Numbered from the stretch's first letter, positions 33,875-43,180 are shown. The stretch: DNA of 64,000 nt from an uncultured Bacteroidales bacterium (GCA_905234275.1 CAJOHD010000001.1:268524-332523), one strand, 5' to 3'. Made by a program: numbers and translations. The notes: generated by a model not told the origin, from the letters alone.

Positions 33875-35518
33875 TTAATGAACCACAATCTTCCTCGACA
33901 ATGCTTGTCCGTTTTCAAAAATGATTTGAATTATCGCCAAGCCTTTGTAATCTTGTAAATCAATGAAAGTCTGTCCGGAACTGCAGGATTTATTAAATAA
34001 AACACGTCCTGTGTAGTCGCAAACAGAGATTTTATCAATCTTTTTCTCGGAAGATATCTTAATCATTCCGTTCGACGGATTTGGAAACACTTGAATCTCT
34101 GAAGAAAAAGATTCATCAACTCCATCAAATTCCACTGATGTGATGTCGATGACTTTTTTTAGATAGTATGCGTTATAATACCAATTGGAAACCATGCCTG
34201 TAGCTGTGAAACTATCGCCTACATAAACTGTTTTGTTGCCCACGGTTATGTGGTCCGGAGCGGTATATTCATATATAAATTGTTTCAAATAATAAGTCTC
34301 GTCATCTTGGGTTCGGACTACAAGAATGTTGCCCCAATAAAACGGATTGCTCGCAACAGCCAAAGTGCATTGAAGGGTTTCTTCATGTTCCTCAAATTCC
34401 ACCTGGTTAATGTAAACACTATATAATATATTCTGATAGTTGTTTATGAATATACTGGCTAAAAGAGTGGCTTTTAACTGTTGCGAGGTTACTTGGATGG
34501 TATCATTGTCAACGACATAGAAACCAAAGAAACCATCACCATTATTAGGATTTTTGAGATAATAGTCAACAGTCTCGCTAATTAAAGCCATATCCAATCC
34601 TGGCAACGGAGGTCCTGCACCAATATACGGCATCGGGGCATCGCCCATGCCTCCAACTAGTATGTGTTCTGTTTCAGACTGCAATTTTATGACTTCAAGG
34701 GCATTGAAATGATTTCCATACAAATCATAACGAATGAATTCATATCCCCCGATAACCACAGAATCGCCTTCCATAAAAACGGCTTCATTGATATAGTTGT
34801 TTATGAGCTTTCTTTTGTTCGTCAGATAATGATATTCATCCCCGTCGAACACCGAAAGGAACGAATCATCCTCCTTGGTAAGGGTGCCACTGATGCTAAA
34901 ATCTTCAACATCATAAGGAAGCGCGTCAGCAAGTTCAATGACAGTGAAAGAATTACCGTTGTAATTTGTTAAAGTATTGGTTTTCCCGAAGAATAGATAC
35001 CGTTTGCCCTGCACAAGAGTCCTGCCGTTGATAGCAAAAGAATTGGCTGCTTGAAGCTCTCCATGGATGGTGATATAATAACCATCCATGCCATTGTAAT
35101 GGTAAAAACATGCCGCTGTAATTGTGTCTGGACCAGGGTATGCAATATCGTGATGTGAATAAAACCCCATAATTTGCCGGGTGGTGGAACTGAGGTTTTT
35201 GCTGATGCTGATAGTTTGAAACGCTTCTCCATTCCCGTCTTCCATCTCCAAAATATTGCCGATAACCTCAATCTCATTTCCAATCGCGATAGTATCATAA
35301 TGTATGACCAAATCTTCCAGATATGGATTCGGCCAGTAGTTGTCAACCATAACATAATAGTTTACGCCTTCAGATGTTATGGCGAAACGGGTGTCGCAGA
35401 CATTCTGCTCGAAGTAAGGGGCTGCAATGCGGTTCACAACTCCGGAGATGGTGTCCTGGGCGAAACTGCAATATGCAGTCGTCAAAAGAATGTATAGAAT
35501 TGCGATGAGTTTTTTCAT
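33875..35518 (-). CDS. T9SS cargo protein, longer member of the duplicated pair
   Basis: The 547-residue protein has a signal peptide ending near SFAQ (residue 20), a T9SS sorting domain from about 470 (VFPNPSNGMIKIS to LSRKIVVH) and a beta-rich middle of unknown family. Residues 21 to about 100 and the last 60 are almost the same as those of the 453-residue protein encoded at 37086, while the middles differ strongly in length and sequence. No catalytic motif is evident. It is the last gene of a four-gene minus-strand operon, 20 bases after the C25-type peptidase gene. Confidence 0.78.
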   Translation of the reverse strand: MKKLIAILYILLTTAYCSFAQDTISGVVNRIAAPYFEQNVCDTRFAITSEGVNYYVMVDNYWPNPYLEDLVIHYDTIAIGNEIEVIGNILEMEDGNGEAFQTISISKNLSSTTRQIMGFYSHHDIAYPGPDTITAACFYHYNGMDGYYITIHGELQAANSFAINGRTLVQGKRYLFFGKTNTLTNYNGNSFTVIELADALPYDVEDFSISGTLTKEDDSFLSVFDGDEYHYLTNKRKLINNYINEAVFMEGDSVVIGGYEFIRYDLYGNHFNALEVIKLQSETEHILVGGMGDAPMPYIGAGPPLPGLDMALISETVDYYLKNPNNGDGFFGFYVVDNDTIQVTSQQLKATLLASIFINNYQNILYSVYINQVEFEEHEETLQCTLAVASNPFYWGNILVVRTQDDETYYLKQFIYEYTAPDHITVGNKTVYVGDSFTATGMVSNWYYNAYYLKKVIDITSVEFDGVDESFSSEIQVFPNPSNGMIKISSEKKIDKISVCDYTGRVLFNKSCSSGQTFIDLQDYKGLAIIQIIFENGQALSRKIVVH

Positions 35519-35538
35519 AACTTAATGTTTTTTATTAT

Positions 35539-37089
35539 TTATTCGTCGCAATTATCCCGACACCCTTCGTTCAGAATCTCCAATGTGCTCTTGCGAGGAC
35601 AGAGGAACTCTCCATCAATTAAAACTGTTGGAGCGTTAAGAATACAGTGATCGCCTTCGGAGATAGAGAACGAACCGTTTGCCGGTGGTGTTATTATTAT
35701 GCTTTCGCTTGCCAGGTAATATGATAAAGGAGAATTGGCGCTGTCGTATGACTCAAGCCTAATATCATCTATGCAAGTGCTGTTGGTGCAATGGTAGAAG
35801 TTCACCAACGGGTCGCCAATGATTGTGAGGCCGAAATTCCAACATAATTCTAAACTATCTGCATAGGGTGCTCTATGATCCCACCAATATTTAAGAGCTT
35901 GTCCCATGGTTTCTCCTCTTCCTAATGATATATAGAAATCATCAAATGGATACATGCTCCCGGCTTTAGTGCTACCAACGACGCACAAACCATCAGAATT
36001 TGGAGAATATATATAATCCCCAGCTAGGAAAGCATTTTGAGAATTAGCATTCGTCCAACAACATGCACTACAGCAGAATAAATTGTATCCTAAAGCTTTT
36101 GTCCCATTAGATGCAATATCACTTCCACTAATAGATTCTCCATTAAATTGTGTATGATTAGTTGCGGAAGAATGACTTGCTAATTGAATAAACTCATATC
36201 TTATATCATTTAAGCGTGCTAAATAATCTGATTTGCCAAAAATATCTGCATTATCGCGTGCATTGATAGACTCGTAATTATTGATTCCATATAAATGTTT
36301 TATGGAATTTTTAAAATTATTTGCCATATATGGAGTGTCTATTGGTAAAGGTAACCAAGGTCTATTAGTATATGACAATCCGTATTTTTTATTTAAATGT
36401 CGATGCCCTATCCAATATTTATGGTTCTTGTTCAAATATAATCGCATCCCTTCATTTTCTCCAATAATAGTCCCCATGTTTGAAGTGGAAATCCTTCCAA
36501 TAAATAATTCGGGTTTCATGTCTCCTGTATAATTGTCAAAATAATTATCATGGTTGCTATCTATCCAAGAGCCAGTCAAATCCATATAGTAAAAGTCACA
36601 AGGCCATATGGACATTATACCATAATAACAATAATCTTTTGCCTTGTAAAAAGCAGGTTTAATATCACCTATTAAGACACAACCATCCAAATTATTGTGA
36701 TAATTAATGATTAGATCTTTGATATCTTGACAAGTTTCTGAATTAACACACTCCATAATCACATTGCAACCATATGAATGATGTATGTCGTATGCATACC
36801 GATTTATTTCAAAGGTTAACTCTGAATATAAAGTAGAGTCAACAATTATCAAAACTTTATGAAGTATATCAGCTTGACTTGACGCAGGTATGTTCATAAT
36901 TTGAGTATGTGAAAACACGCTGTTTGGTAATTGCGTATAATGTTCATTTACTGTTGTTGGGGTGTAATCACTTTCATTGAACAATTTTGTCAATTCAAGA
37001 ATTGAATTGTTTTCTTGGCCTAACAAATATATCGGATTTGCTATATAAATAAAGAATACTGTTAATAGTCTGATAATGATCTTTTTCAT
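35539..37089 (-). CDS. C25 (gingipain-like) cysteine peptidase homologue
   Basis: The 516-residue exported protein has the layout of peptidase family C25: a signal segment (to about 24), the N-terminal subdomain with DGCVLIGDI and PELFIGRIST (194-202), a histidine in QLASHSSATNHTQF (H306), and a cysteine cluster FCCSACCW (C339-C344) that occupies the place of the catalytic cysteine. It ends with the family phrase GLTIIGDPLVNFYH. The His-Cys spacing of 33-37 is near that of gingipains. It lacks a T9SS sorting domain at its C-terminus, although both flanking genes have one. The gene is more AT-rich than its surroundings. Its start overlaps the stop of the upstream gene by four bases. Confidence 0.78.
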   Translation of the reverse strand: MKKIIIRLLTVFFIYIANPIYLLGQENNSILELTKLFNESDYTPTTVNEHYTQLPNSVFSHTQIMNIPASSQADILHKVLIIVDSTLYSELTFEINRYAYDIHHSYGCNVIMECVNSETCQDIKDLIINYHNNLDGCVLIGDIKPAFYKAKDYCYYGIMSIWPCDFYYMDLTGSWIDSNHDNYFDNYTGDMKPELFIGRISTSNMGTIIGENEGMRLYLNKNHKYWIGHRHLNKKYGLSYTNRPWLPLPIDTPYMANNFKNSIKHLYGINNYESINARDNADIFGKSDYLARLNDIRYEFIQLASHSSATNHTQFNGESISGSDIASNGTKALGYNLFCCSACCWTNANSQNAFLAGDYIYSPNSDGLCVVGSTKAGSMYPFDDFYISLGRGETMGQALKYWWDHRAPYADSLELCWNFGLTIIGDPLVNFYHCTNSTCIDDIRLESYDSANSPLSYYLASESIIITPPANGSFSISEGDHCILNAPTVLIDGEFLCPRKSTLEILNEGCRDNCDE

Positions 37090-38447
37090 TTTACAACCAC
37101 CTTTCTGGGCACCATTTGTCCGTTTTCAAAAATAATCTGAATTATCGCCAAGCCTTTGTAATCTTGTAAATCAAGAAAAGCTTGATTAGAATTGCAGGTT
37201 TTATTATACAAAACTCGTCCTGAATAGTCACATACTGAGATATTGTTTATCAGTTGTTTTGAAGAAATCTCAAATATTCCATGCGAAGGTATAGGATAAA
37301 TCTTAAGGTCAATTACATCAACATCATCAATAGCATTGATATTAACTATAATTTCATCAACATGAATGAAAACATATGGTGTCAACCAACTGCCGAGAAA
37401 CAGTGATGCAGCGGAAAATGTAGCTGTTACATCTGTATTCATCTGTATGGTATCACCATTAAATACGCAATTCGATCCATATTCATAGAACTCTATGTTT
37501 TCAATATAATAATGGTATCCGTTTTGATGGATGGCTATTCCCAATGAAACGGGAACACCAGTTGAAGGGGTGGTAACAGCAACCATTTGTCCTTGAATAT
37601 TTCTTTCGCCAGTTGTTTCCATGGAAAGGGTCTCAAAAGTGTTAAAAGGAGCTCCGAACAAATCGTAGTGAGTGTTCCCGAAACCTTGGATATTTGAATT
37701 GACATTGTCTCCCCACATAGGTGAGAAGAAATCTTCATTATGAAGTTTGTCTTTGTTCGTAAGATAATATGTTTCATTATTTTCCGAAAACGAAAGATAT
37801 TTAGTGTCTCCACATGGAGTGAATAAACAAAGCTCGTCATTAGCGACTATAACTCCATTTGCTGTGGCTTCAATGGCATACGGAATAACTTGTGTCAATT
37901 CCAGAATTGGGAGGTCATAATCAGGCCAATATTCAGCTATGCCAACCATGGTATAAGCTCCACTGTTGAGAGTCATCCCATTGAAGATAATTGGAAAATT
38001 CGTTTGCAAAACCCCGTTTATTGCGAGATAACAGGCATAATCTGGGGCGATATTACATTGTATTGATGCAATGCCAATAGTCCAATCAACATATCCAGTA
38101 CCATAGTTATAATTGGCATTTATCAGTTCTTGAATGTCAATAACAGTGAACGCCTCCCCATTTCCGTCTTCCATCTCCAAAATATCTCCAATAACCGAAA
38201 TCTCATTTCCAATTGCAATGGTGTCATAATGTATTACTAAATCCTCCAGATAAGGATTCGGCCAGTAGTTGTCAACCATCACGTAATATGTTTCACTTTC
38301 AGTAGTGATGGCAAAACGAGTGTCGCAGACATTCTGTTCGAAATAAGGCGCAGCAATGCGGTTCACAACTCCAGTGATGGTGTCCTGGGCGATGCTGCAA
38401 AATGCTGTCGCAAACAAAAATATTAATAAGGTAAATATCTTTTTCAT
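37086..38447 (-). CDS. T9SS cargo protein, shorter member of the duplicated pair
   Basis: The 453-residue protein has a signal peptide ending near CSIAQ (residue 20), the segment DTITGVVNRIAAPYFEQ, and a T9SS sorting domain from about 378 (IYPIPSHGIFEIS to VPRKVVVK). The N-terminal 80 and C-terminal 60 residues are nearly identical to those of the 547-residue protein at 33875. The middle is different, with its own beta-rich sequence. The function is unknown. It follows the tail-fibre-like gene after 7 bases and overlaps the C25 gene by four. Confidence 0.78.
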   Translation of the reverse strand: MKKIFTLLIFLFATAFCSIAQDTITGVVNRIAAPYFEQNVCDTRFAITTESETYYVMVDNYWPNPYLEDLVIHYDTIAIGNEISVIGDILEMEDGNGEAFTVIDIQELINANYNYGTGYVDWTIGIASIQCNIAPDYACYLAINGVLQTNFPIIFNGMTLNSGAYTMVGIAEYWPDYDLPILELTQVIPYAIEATANGVIVANDELCLFTPCGDTKYLSFSENNETYYLTNKDKLHNEDFFSPMWGDNVNSNIQGFGNTHYDLFGAPFNTFETLSMETTGERNIQGQMVAVTTPSTGVPVSLGIAIHQNGYHYYIENIEFYEYGSNCVFNGDTIQMNTDVTATFSAASLFLGSWLTPYVFIHVDEIIVNINAIDDVDVIDLKIYPIPSHGIFEISSKQLINNISVCDYSGRVLYNKTCNSNQAFLDLQDYKGLAIIQIIFENGQMVPRKVVVK

Positions 38448-38454
38448 GGCTCAG

Positions 38455-39447
38455 TTATTTTGAGGTTATTACCATTCGTTTTGTGTCAATAAGTTTTCCG
38501 TCAACCAGAAGACTGTACATATACATCCCTGGCTTAAACTCGTTGGCTTCAATTTTAATGGTGTTTTTACCCTGGTTATAAATAGGATATTCTTTCAGTT
38601 GAGATCCATTTAGGTCATAAATGGCAATTATTGCTTTAGATACATTTGATTCAAGATAACAGTCGATGGTTGTGGAAGTATTCGTCGGGTTGGGGACGTT
38701 CTGGAACAAAGCGTTCTTGGAACTTTCTTGTGTTCCTATTCCATAAAATCCCTTTTCGCCGTTTTTTAATTCGGCTATTTCTTGTTGAAGCGCTTCGATG
38801 GTCTGTTGCTGTTCCTTAAAGGCTTCAACAAGCACAGGTACGATTGCGGAATAGTTGATATATACCCTGCCATCTGGATCATGGCGTACCGCCTCGGGAA
38901 GAACTGCTTCCAAATCATCAGACGACAAGCCCAAAGCTTTGTTAATCTCTAAATCTTTCATCAATCCCTCTATAGCTTCAGGTTGAATATTTGGATTGTC
39001 GATGAAATCCGGCGTAAACCCCTTGAATTCGTCGTTGTCATAATAGAAACAGTTCAGATTTGATAATAGTTTTGAGGCATTTTCGATGGGGGAAATACCT
39101 TTGGTCTCACCTCCACCGCCATTATAACTGATAGTATAATAAGCACTGGCATAAGCGTTGCCATAACCGGTCACGTAGAAATGATCATCAGGGAATGTCA
39201 TTGGATTGCCGACGAATTTCACATCCCAGACTTTAACCAGTTGTGTTTGAGCTACTGTTTGGTTCAATATTTCATAACTTGCTGTTAAATCTGGCTTAAA
39301 AATGGTCTTCCCAGAAGGAACAATTTGTACACCGTCTGTTGTGTTTGTGGCCTGGATGCTTACCTGTCCGCTAGGATGCATTTTTATTTGTCCGTATGAT
39401 AACATGAAAACAAATAATAGAACAATGGTAATGATGGATTTTTTCAT
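38455..39447 (-). CDS. T9SS cargo protein with S74-like coiled-coil region
   Basis: The 330-residue protein has a signal peptide (to YGQ, residue 20) and a segment at 150-240 reminiscent of the endosialidase-chaperone (S74) region of Bacteroidota fibre proteins: FTPDFIDNP, EAIEGLMKDLEINKALGLSSDDLEAVLPEAV, VNYSAIVPVLVEAFKEQQ-like, then a coiled coil QQTIEALQQEIAEL. A T9SS sorting domain follows from about 253 (NVPNPTNTSTTIDCYL to TKRMVITSK). It is the first gene of the minus-strand operon that includes the C25 peptidase. Confidence 0.78.
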   Translation of the reverse strand: MKKSIITIVLLFVFMLSYGQIKMHPSGQVSIQATNTTDGVQIVPSGKTIFKPDLTASYEILNQTVAQTQLVKVWDVKFVGNPMTFPDDHFYVTGYGNAYASAYYTISYNGGGGETKGISPIENASKLLSNLNCFYYDNDEFKGFTPDFIDNPNIQPEAIEGLMKDLEINKALGLSSDDLEAVLPEAVRHDPDGRVYINYSAIVPVLVEAFKEQQQTIEALQQEIAELKNGEKGFYGIGTQESSKNALFQNVPNPTNTSTTIDCYLESNVSKAIIAIYDLNGSQLKEYPIYNQGKNTIKIEANEFKPGMYMYSLLVDGKLIDTKRMVITSK

Positions 39448-39495
39448 AACTGATTAATTTTTAATGGTTTAACAATTAATTGTTTTATGGTTCTG

Positions 39496-39527
39496 CAAAA
39501 ATATAAATTATTTTTGAGAAAAACAAA
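39496..39527 (-). promoter_or_regulatory. Promoter of the T9SS/C25 operon
   Basis: On the minus strand TTTG (39527-39524), a 20-base spacer and TATTTTTG (39503-39496) precede the gene at 39447 by about 48 bases. Confidence 0.6.
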
Positions 39528-39570
39528 TAATTATGAAAAAATTGTATGAGAGGTTTTATGAATCTCTTAT

Positions 39571-40476
39571 TCAAACTGCCGGGACAACGAATCTTATCGC
39601 CTGCTGTTTATTTTCAACTATTATTTTTTCTCCTTCCAAAATCTCGCCATCCAAAGACACGCAGAACCCTTTGCCTCCTTCAATTACCACCTGTTTCGCT
39701 CTGCGATAAACCACATATTTCTCAAACTTCGGATTGTCGAGATGTGTGCCATTGGTATAGTATTTCTTCAATATCGCGAATTTAATTCTCGACACCGGCT
39801 TTATAAGGCAAACCTCCAACCAACCATCGTCATTCAATGAGCGAGGTGCGCATTGGTAGCTGCCGCCTACGTATTTGCCATTAGCAATGGTGCAGAGGCA
39901 AATCTTACCTTCGTTTAGCTTCTCACCGTCAGCGTAGACGGTGCATTTTGTGCGCATCCCTGTCAAAAATGCCCGCAACACCGCGATAGGGTAGCACATC
40001 TTGCCTCCGATGATGGGGTAACGGCGTATTTTATGCATCACTTTAGCCACCACCGAGTCAAGTCCGAAATGCGTGGCGTTGATGGCAAACCGCCCGTTGA
40101 CCTGCATGATGTCGATACGCTTCTCGGTGCCGTGCATGGCGTTCTCAACATTTCTAAATGCCTTTAAATCAGCATAATATTTAATGTAATCGTTGCCGCT
40201 GCCGTAAGCTAACACGGCCAAGCTCGCGTTCGGGTAACCGTAGATGCCGCTCGCCACCTTGTTGAGCGTACCGTCGCCGCCACAAGCGTAAAACCGCACT
40301 TCCTCATCGGGATGAGCCTCGAGGTATTCCTTTATCTGACTAACGTTGTCTTTCGCCGAATTGGGTGTAAATAATTCATAGTCAATAGCTTCGCTTTCGT
40401 TGGCAATTGCTTTCTTCACCTCTTCGAGACACGAATGCTCGCCTGCAACAGTATTAACGATGAAAATATGCTTCAT
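39571..40476 (-). CDS. Diacylglycerol-kinase-family lipid kinase
   Basis: The 301-residue protein has the DAGK catalytic fold with YACGGDGTLNKVASGI (nucleotide loop) near 65-80, YGSGNDYIKYY near 95-105, and a beta-sandwich C-terminal half. Members phosphorylate diacylglycerol, sphingoid bases or related lipids; the substrate here is not evident. The ATG at 40476 is preceded by a GGAAGGAG Shine-Dalgarno-like sequence, unusual in this phylum. That makes the longer TTG start less likely. Confidence 0.9.
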   Translation of the reverse strand: MKHIFIVNTVAGEHSCLEEVKKAIANESEAIDYELFTPNSAKDNVSQIKEYLEAHPDEEVRFYACGGDGTLNKVASGIYGYPNASLAVLAYGSGNDYIKYYADLKAFRNVENAMHGTEKRIDIMQVNGRFAINATHFGLDSVVAKVMHKIRRYPIIGGKMCYPIAVLRAFLTGMRTKCTVYADGEKLNEGKICLCTIANGKYVGGSYQCAPRSLNDDGWLEVCLIKPVSRIKFAILKKYYTNGTHLDNPKFEKYVVYRRAKQVVIEGGKGFCVSLDGEILEGEKIIVENKQQAIRFVVPAV

Positions 40477-40495
40477 TCTCCTTCCCAAATTTTTG

Positions 40496-40526
40496 CAAAA
40501 TTAGGAAATAATATTAAAAAAACAAA
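40496..40526 (-). promoter_or_regulatory. Lipid kinase promoter
   Basis: On the minus strand TTTG (40526-40523), a 19-base spacer and TAATTTTG (40503-40496) precede the start codon by 20 bases. Confidence 0.5.
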
Positions 40527-40555
40527 TCAAATTTTAAATCTTTAAATCTTAAATT

Positions 40556-41287
40556 TTAAATCTTAATAACCGCGTATGTGACGACTTTCCCGTCTCTTTT
40601 TATCGCAAAATGCCACTCGTCGTCAACCTTTTTGCGATAGATGCGAAGCACGTTGCCCTCCAAACTTTCCGCCTCGTAATGAATCTCTAACTCTTTGATA
40701 TTCATGTCTTCCAACTCCTTAACGGAAAATGAGTCGAGAACCATCATGCAGTATTTGGTGTTGTTGGTGTGACGCGAGATGTCGATGTCGCAAGCGCGGA
40801 TTGTCTTCTCATAAACGAAATCGTCCTCAGTGAAGTCGTCTTTGAACCTTTTGAATGTCGGCTCACAGGCTTTTTCTGTAATGAATTGAATATCAGGGTA
40901 ATGCACGCTGTCAGTCTTGCGCAGGCGGCGAGTATCCTTATCCAAAATCACCCATTCGGCGACGCTGTTCACTGCAGGCTCCATGTCTGGTCTCAAAATC
41001 TGATAAGAACGGAAGCATCGCAACGTTTCAGGTCCCGACGGCCAGGTCTTTAAAATCACGTCGTCGTGGTCTTTCACAACGCTTTTGAACTCGAATTTTA
41101 TGCGGCGGACTACCCAAAAGGCGTTGTCACGCACACCGAGAGTAGGCTGGTCGATGCCGAGCTGCATGGCGTTAGCGTCAGCAAGCTCCTCAAACAAGGT
41201 CTGCATCATGAAAGGACTCAGCCTGTTCACGCTGTCGCAGTAGCTAGACCACACTTTGAAATTTCGTGTATAATTGTTATTTTCCAT
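40556..41287 (-). CDS. Acyl-ACP thioesterase
   Basis: This 243-residue protein fits the FatA/B-like acyl-ACP thioesterases, which release fatty acids from acyl carrier protein. It has two hotdog halves: the first with ELADANAMQLGID, a VVRRIKFEF strand and TWPSGPETLRCFRSYQI; the second with DIDISRHTNNTKYCMMVLDSF, where the Asn-His-x-x-Asn-like catalytic region lies. There is no signal peptide. The chain-length preference is unknown. It is close upstream of the lipid kinase on the same strand, a plausible lipid-metabolism pair, but the kinase has its own promoter element. Confidence 0.9.
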   Translation of the reverse strand: MENNNYTRNFKVWSSYCDSVNRLSPFMMQTLFEELADANAMQLGIDQPTLGVRDNAFWVVRRIKFEFKSVVKDHDDVILKTWPSGPETLRCFRSYQILRPDMEPAVNSVAEWVILDKDTRRLRKTDSVHYPDIQFITEKACEPTFKRFKDDFTEDDFVYEKTIRACDIDISRHTNNTKYCMMVLDSFSVKELEDMNIKELEIHYEAESLEGNVLRIYRKKVDDEWHFAIKRDGKVVTYAVIKI

Positions 41288-41317
41288 GTTTCTTTCTTTT
41301 TATTGAGTTTCCTTGTG

Positions 41318-41428
41318 CTTCGCACTCGGAATGACAACTTGTTATGTTTTATTGTGGCGCGGCATGCAGGTTCCTGCAAATTATAATGTTCCTTCAAGCC
41401 GCGTCATATAGTCCCTGTTTTTGTCCTT
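41318..41428. other. Structured intergenic sequence next to repeat copy B
   Basis: GGAATGAC (41329-41336) is inverted relative to GTCATTCC (41429-41436). Between them lie GGCGCGGC and AAGCCGCG, and AGGTTCCTGC. The stretch could fold as a long hairpin with repeat B. No open frame or promoter was recognised. Confidence 0.5.
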
Positions 41429-41515
41429 GTCATTCCGACCGTAGGGAGGAATCTCATTCAAATGCCGGAGATTTCTCCATTTCGTTCCATTTCATTTCAC
41501 TCCAGTCGAAATGAC
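41429..41515. repeat. GTCATTTCGA inverted-repeat element, copy B (87 bp)
   Basis: The element begins GTCATTCCGACCGTAGGGAGG and ends CCAGTCGAAATGAC. The core contains GGAGATTTCTCC. Its right end is read in reverse as the last eight codons and stop of the SpoU methyltransferase gene. Confidence 0.85.
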
Positions 41516-42286
41516 GGGGGAGCGACGTTGTCTCACAGCTTCAAACGTCACAATCGCCGTTGTCACGCTCACATTGAGCGAGTCGGCGATGCCGTTCATC
41601 GGGATGATGATGTTCTGGTCGGCGACGTCAACCCACTGCTGCGAGATGCCCGTTGCCTCCGTTCCCATCACTATGGCAGAGGCTTTTTTGAAGTCGGCGT
41701 CCAAATAATCGATTGAAGCTTTCAGATATGTGCAATATATCGTTATCTTATTGTCTTTCAGCCACTTGATGCATTCTTCCGACGAGCATGTGAACAACGG
41801 AACTGAGAATATGCATCCCACGCTGGCTCTGATGGCGTTCGGGTTGTATAAGTCGGTTCTCGGGTCGGCTATTATCACCGCGTCGACGCCTGCGGCGTCG
41901 GCGGTACGCATCACAGCACCAAGATTTCCTGGCTTTTCAACGGTTTCGAGCACTATGATGAGCGGGTTCTTTTTCTTTGGCTTAAACTGTTGTAAATCAG
42001 CGTATTTTGGTATCGCTACGGCAAGAAGTCCGTCGCTGCCTTCACGATAGGCGATCTTCTCGAACACCTCCAACGAGACTTCCTCAACCGAGCGCGCCGT
42101 TATCGCTGCTCCGTTTTTTGCAATCTCTGGACAAACAAACAGCGTATCCACCTCAAAGCCGCAGGCGACGGCGCGCTCGATCTCACGGCGTCCTTCAATC
42201 AAGATGCGGTTCTGCTCGCGACGCTCCGAAGCCTTCTCTAACTTAATGATATTCTTAATCTTAGGATTGGTCTTGCTCGTTATCAT
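41492..42286 (-). CDS. TrmH/SpoU-family RNA 2'-O-methyltransferase
   Basis: The 264-residue protein has an N-terminal L30e-like substrate-binding part (NPKIKNIIKLEKASERREQNRILIEGRREI). The SPOUT domain carries motif 1 EKPGNLGAVMRTADAAG, motif 2 IVMGTEATGI and motif 3 IPMNGIADSLNVSVTTAI. It methylates a 2'-hydroxyl of rRNA or tRNA; which position is not evident. It overlaps the EamA gene by four bases. Its last residues PVISTGVK and the TGA stop are encoded by the inverted repeat copy B, so the original end of the protein may have been replaced. Confidence 0.9.
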   Translation of the reverse strand: MITSKTNPKIKNIIKLEKASERREQNRILIEGRREIERAVACGFEVDTLFVCPEIAKNGAAITARSVEEVSLEVFEKIAYREGSDGLLAVAIPKYADLQQFKPKKKNPLIIVLETVEKPGNLGAVMRTADAAGVDAVIIADPRTDLYNPNAIRASVGCIFSVPLFTCSSEECIKWLKDNKITIYCTYLKASIDYLDADFKKASAIVMGTEATGISQQWVDVADQNIIIPMNGIADSLNVSVTTAIVTFEAVRQRRSPVISTGVK

Positions 42287-43176
42287 GCTTTTGCCTCCTT
42301 CTTTTTTAACTGTGAGAAAATCAAACCGACTACAACCATCAGAATGCCCAAAATCTTGTTGCCCGACAGCGCTTCAATACCTAAAATGAAACTGAAAATG
42401 CCAGTAAACACAGGGATTAGGTTGCTGTAAACGTTAGCTCTCGATGCGCCTAACTTGCTGAATGCAAAAGCCCATAACGAGTAGGCGACAGCGCTGCAAA
42501 GCACACCAAGACATACCAACGGAAGGATATATTCGCTCACATTGCAGAAATTCGATGGTTCAAACTGCTCCATAATAATCGTCAGCGGAATGAAATATAT
42601 CATTCCGATGATGTTCTGCATCCAAGTGATTGTCAATGGTTTATATAGCTTGGTCAACTTGGCTAAAGAGATGGAATAACCTACCGCCACCAGCACCGCA
42701 CAGAACAAAAAGATGACGCCTTTAGTTGATGCCACAAACTCGAGGTTTTTGTTTATCAGCATCACCATCACGCCAAGAAACGACACAATCAAGCCGATGA
42801 TATTCATCGCAGAAAGTCGTTCTTTCAGAAAAATCGATGCTGCAATAGGTGTAACCAGCGGAATCATCGCGATGATAGCTGAGCCGATGATAGGAGAGGT
42901 GTTTTTCAATCCATAACCTTCGAAAATGAAGTATAAAAACGGCTCGAACATCGCCGCCAAAGCGAACAACCCAAGGTGTTTCCGCTCGACTTTTTCATTT
43001 AGCTTAAAAGTAAAAAGGATGGCGGTGAAGAAAATTGTTGCTATCACAAGCCGCAGGAAAATCGTCGCCGTAGGGTTGAGGTTTCGGTACACCTGTGTTG
43101 ACCAGATGAACGATAACCCCCAGATAATCATGGCGATAACGCCTGCAATATGAACTATGTAATTTCTGTTTTTCAT
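42283..43176 (-). CDS. EamA/DMT-family transporter
   Basis: The 297-residue protein has ten hydrophobic segments arranged as two EamA repeats (residues about 8-140 and 155-290), beginning IVHIAGVIAMIIWGLSFIWSTQVYRNLNP. Members export amino acids, nucleotides or other metabolites; the substrate cannot be inferred. It is translated with the SpoU gene by ATGA overlap. The start codon lies four bases after a TATTTTTG promoter element, so its mRNA may be leaderless. Confidence 0.9.
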   Translation of the reverse strand: MKNRNYIVHIAGVIAMIIWGLSFIWSTQVYRNLNPTATIFLRLVIATIFFTAILFTFKLNEKVERKHLGLFALAAMFEPFLYFIFEGYGLKNTSPIIGSAIIAMIPLVTPIAASIFLKERLSAMNIIGLIVSFLGVMVMLINKNLEFVASTKGVIFLFCAVLVAVGYSISLAKLTKLYKPLTITWMQNIIGMIYFIPLTIIMEQFEPSNFCNVSEYILPLVCLGVLCSAVAYSLWAFAFSKLGASRANVYSNLIPVFTGIFSFILGIEALSGNKILGILMVVVGLIFSQLKKKEAKA

Positions 43177-43180
43177 GGTG

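Noticed and set aside
39571..41287. Possible operon of lipid kinase and thioesterase as one lipid pathway
   Set aside because: The kinase has its own promoter element with a ribosome binding site in the gap, so a single operon is not supported.
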